NCBI GenBank assembly: GCA_044432945.1
Contig: JAWXUD010000002.1
Coordinates: forward strand, 50,816-114,815
Length of the DNA stretch: 64,000 bases
From: JAWXUD01 sp044432945
Lineage (GTDB): Bacteria; Cyanobacteriota; Vampirovibrionia; Gastranaerophilales; Gastranaerophilaceae
Reading direction: 5' to 3'
Shown here: positions 61,876-64,000 of the stretch, piece after piece
Layout of the letters: each line of letters begins with the position of its first letter
How positions within the stretch are numbered: the stretch's first letter is position 1
The notes under the pieces: generated by a model
Told to the model about the DNA's origin: nothing
Seen by the model: only the letters and a program-made list of their open reading frames with translations
The model's database searches: none
Position numbers and translations under genes: made by a program

Positions 61876-63123
61876 TTATAAACTATTTATGTAAAGTTCA
61901 ATATCCTCATCGCTTATCATTTCTGTTGTAGCGATTAGGATTTCTTTTTGATTTAATTTTATACCAGCTAAAATATTTTGTTTTTTTAATTTGTTTAAAA
62001 ATTCATCAGCGTCATCAACTTTTAGCGTAAACTCATTAAAAAAGTTTTCGTTTTTCACTTCAAACCCTTTTTGAGCAAGTTTTGTTGCCAACGAATGTGC
62101 TTGTTTTGTTGATAAATAGCTTGCTTGACGCAGTCCTTTTTCTCCAACTAGGCTTAGATATAACGTTGCACAAAGCCCTATCAGTGCTTGATTTGAGCAA
62201 ATATTGCTTGTAGCTTTTTCACGTTTGATGTGTTGTTCACGTGTTTGTATTGTCAAGCAGAACGCTTGATTACCTTCTTTGTCGGTTGTTCTACCAGCTA
62301 ATCTTCCAGGGATTTGACGCATAAATTTTTCACGACAGGCAACAAATCCTGCGTGAGGTCCACCAAATGCCATCGGAATGCCGAGGGTTTGAACATCGCC
62401 AATTACAATATCAGCTTCATAGGTGCTTGGAGGATTTAATATTGATAATGTTGAAACATCTGTGCAGACTACTAATAATGTGTTTTCTGGTTTTTTTATT
62501 TCTAAAATTTCGCCGTTATAATTTGGAGTTTGTACTAAAACGCACGCATAATCATCAGCATTTGTTGGGATTTTATCAAAAAATTCTAATTCAATCTCAC
62601 TAGCGTGAGCGTAAGTTTTAATCGTTTTGATATATTCAGGGTTTAGTGAATTAGCGATTAAGGCTTTTGATTTCTTAGAAATTCTTACGGCCATAAATAG
62701 AGCTTCAGCACACGCTGTCGCAGCGTCATAGACAGTTGCGTTTGAGATGTCCATGCCTGTTAATCTGCAAATCATTGTTTGAAATTCATACATAATTTGC
62801 AAGCTACCTTGAGAAATTTCTGCTTGATAAGGTGTGTATGCTGTTAAAAATTCAAACCTTTGAGCGACTTGCGAGATACACGCTGGAATGAATTTGTTGT
62901 ATGTTCCACCGCCTAAAAAGCTTATGTAGTCGGTTTTATTTTTGTTAGCAAGTTTTTTGATTTGTTTTTGCGTTTCAAGTTCGCTCAATGCTTCGTTAAG
63001 TTTTAGTTCTTGCATTTTGGCTTCAAGCGGTATTTTTCTGAATAAATCATCGACAGAAGCTTCATTAATACTTGTGAGCATTTCTGTACGTGTTTTATCA
63101 TCATGTACTAAAAAGTTTTTCAT
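61876..63123 (-). CDS. gcvPA: glycine dehydrogenase (decarboxylating) subunit 1
   Basis: 415 residues, somewhat shorter than the usual 440-450. Motifs: ISFLGGGTYNKFIPACISQV, FLTAYTPYQAEISQGSLQIM, GMDISNATVYDAATACAEAL, GGPHAGFVACREKFMRQIPG, RTTDKEGNQAFCLTIQTREQ, HIKREKATSNICSNQALIGL. This is the alpha half of the split P-protein; the PLP Lys is in subunit 2 (gcvPB), which is not found downstream, where gyrA is convergent. It decarboxylates glycine and loads the aminomethyl group on GcvH. Confidence 0.94.
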   Translation of the reverse strand: MKNFLVHDDKTRTEMLTSINEASVDDLFRKIPLEAKMQELKLNEALSELETQKQIKKLANKNKTDYISFLGGGTYNKFIPACISQVAQRFEFLTAYTPYQAEISQGSLQIMYEFQTMICRLTGMDISNATVYDAATACAEALFMAVRISKKSKALIANSLNPEYIKTIKTYAHASEIELEFFDKIPTNADDYACVLVQTPNYNGEILEIKKPENTLLVVCTDVSTLSILNPPSTYEADIVIGDVQTLGIPMAFGGPHAGFVACREKFMRQIPGRLAGRTTDKEGNQAFCLTIQTREQHIKREKATSNICSNQALIGLCATLYLSLVGEKGLRQASYLSTKQAHSLATKLAQKGFEVKNENFFNEFTLKVDDADEFLNKLKKQNILAGIKLNQKEILIATTEMISDEDIELYINSL

Positions 63124-63125
63124 AT

Positions 63126-63506
63126 CTAATCCAATTCTGCTAAATAGTCAGCGTAGCTAAGTAACCCGTTTTTTTCACTAGCATCAGTTGCTTCGATTTT
63201 TATTAACCAGTTTGAATTAAAATTATCTTCGTTTAATTTTTCTGGCGAATCGACCAAATCATTATTAATTGCGACAATTTTACCGCTGATTGGCATATAT
63301 ATTTCTGATGCAGCTTTTACAGATTCAACAGTCGAGAAGCTTGTTCCTTTTGCGAAATCTTGTCCAATTTCAGGCAATTCTAGATAAACGATATCACCCA
63401 ATTGTTCAATCGCATAATCAGTAATCCCGATAGAGTAAGTTTTATCAGCGTTTTCTAATAAATATTCGTGTGATTTTGCACACAATGCATTTTCTATACT
63501 TTCCAT
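63126..63506 (-). CDS. gcvH: glycine cleavage system H protein
   Basis: 126 residues, normal size. The lipoyl domain shows GITDYAIEQLGDIVYLELPE, KGTSFSTVESVKAASEIYMP with the lipoylated Lys at 64, and GKIVAINNDLVDSPEKLNED. It shuttles the aminomethyl group between P, T and L proteins. It starts 11 bases after gcvT and ends 2 bases before gcvPA, so it is in one operon. GGAG precedes the start. Confidence 0.96.
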   Translation of the reverse strand: MESIENALCAKSHEYLLENADKTYSIGITDYAIEQLGDIVYLELPEIGQDFAKGTSFSTVESVKAASEIYMPISGKIVAINNDLVDSPEKLNEDNFNSNWLIKIEATDASEKNGLLSYADYLAELD

Positions 63507-63517
63507 TTTTTATCTCC

Positions 63518-64000
63518 TTATAGTTTAATTTTATTTCGTTTTTTTATAAAAGGTTTGCTAACCACTTTTGCATTATATAATTTTTCTCTAATCATAACCT
63601 GAATAGTGGCATCGAGGCAAATTTCTTTAATATTTTTTACATAAGCTAATGCGATATTAGTTCCTAAAGTTGGTGATGGACAACCGCTTGTTATTTCACC
63701 AATTTTTTCGTTGTTAAAATAAACTCCATACCCGTGTCTTGCAATAGGTTTGTCAATCATCTGTAATGCGATTAATTTTTTCTCAACGCCGTTTGCGATT
63801 TGGTTCATAATTCTTTCTTTGCCGTTGTAATCAGCGACTTTGTCTTTTGGTACAGACCAGCTAAGTCCAGCTTCGATAGGAGTTGTATTTTCGTCTAAAT
63901 CGTTTCCGTATAAGTGAAGTGCTGCCTCTAATCTAAGCGTATCTCTTGCCCCAAGTCCGATTGGTTTGATGCCAAATCTTGTCCGACTTTAAGGATTTCG
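63518..64000 (-). CDS. gcvT: aminomethyltransferase GcvT, partial and apparently frameshifted
   Basis: Only the C-terminal part lies in the window. In one frame 63518-63973 encodes FGIKPIGLGARDTLRLEAAL, HLYGNDLDENTTPIEAGLSW, and so on to CPSPTLGTNIALAYVKNI and the stop: clear GcvT (T-protein), which releases ammonia and passes the one-carbon unit to tetrahydrofolate. Upstream of 63976 this frame hits a TAA at once, while the next frame gives EILKVGQD, the expected preceding residues. One extra base in the CCAAATC run would restore the frame. Either a sequencing error or a real mutation. First gene before gcvH. Confidence 0.85.

Overview
The window is AT-rich Gram-negative DNA. The gene set best fits the non-photosynthetic relatives of cyanobacteria found in guts (Melainabacteria/Vampirovibrionia, probably Gastranaerophilales). 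Supporting points are an atpD-atpC pair standing apart from any other ATP synthase genes (as in cyanobacteria), a complete minC-minD-minE operon, Lpt lipopolysaccharide-export genes, type IV pilus genes, and two large prepilin-like proteins with the AFTLAEVLITLG start. No rRNA, tRNA or CRISPR was found. The taxonomic call is an inference, not a measurement.

Layout. 1-4.3 kb: envelope proteins (partial TonB-like protein, two secreted proteins sharing a TrbI/VirB10-like barrel region, a compact SpoIID/LytB protein). 4.4-7.5 kb: HU, a type II restriction-modification pair, rsmD. 7.5-14.3 kb: fixC-fixX, speB-ligA, and small secreted or membrane proteins. 14.3-18.2 kb: an envelope operon read leftward (lptB, lptF/G-type permease, phosphodiester glycosidase, wecB). 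18.2-20.8 kb: candidate small RNA, trpS, dispersed repeats and a first repressor/small-protein cassette. 20.8-26.8 kb: min operon, a transglycosylase-like protein, NrtR-like regulator, secG, tcdA, SDR. 26.8-30 kb: a tandem array of divergent repressor/small-protein cassettes interrupted by a prepilin gene and its own regulator. 30-36.3 kb: glycosyltransferase, comM, a second type-A cassette, two half-size chromate transporters read with atpD-atpC. 36.4-47.3 kb: kinase, type IV pilus operon (PilP-like, pilQ, pilB, pilC), SDR, rimO, a 595-residue coiled-coil protein. 47.5-57.1 kb: fabI, valS, ribosomal S1-like protein, a class III Fic protein, wecA/tagO-type transferase, glyA. 57-64 kb: orphan regulators, a second prepilin with an AbrB-like neighbour, gyrA, and gcvPA-gcvH-gcvT with an apparent frameshift in gcvT.

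Most unusual content. Five cassettes pair a roughly 72-residue XRE repressor with a divergently transcribed 64-88-residue helical protein of unknown function. There are two protein families: type A at 20.1 and 32.8 kb, type B in three tandem copies at 26.8-30.0 kb. In each cassette the small gene has a near-consensus promoter (TTGACA-like, 17 bases, TATAAT-like) covered by short inverted repeats. The type B small genes are nearly identical, while the repressor recognition helices and the operators differ from copy to copy. This looks like a duplicating cassette that is changing regulatory specificity, and I know of no described system that it matches.
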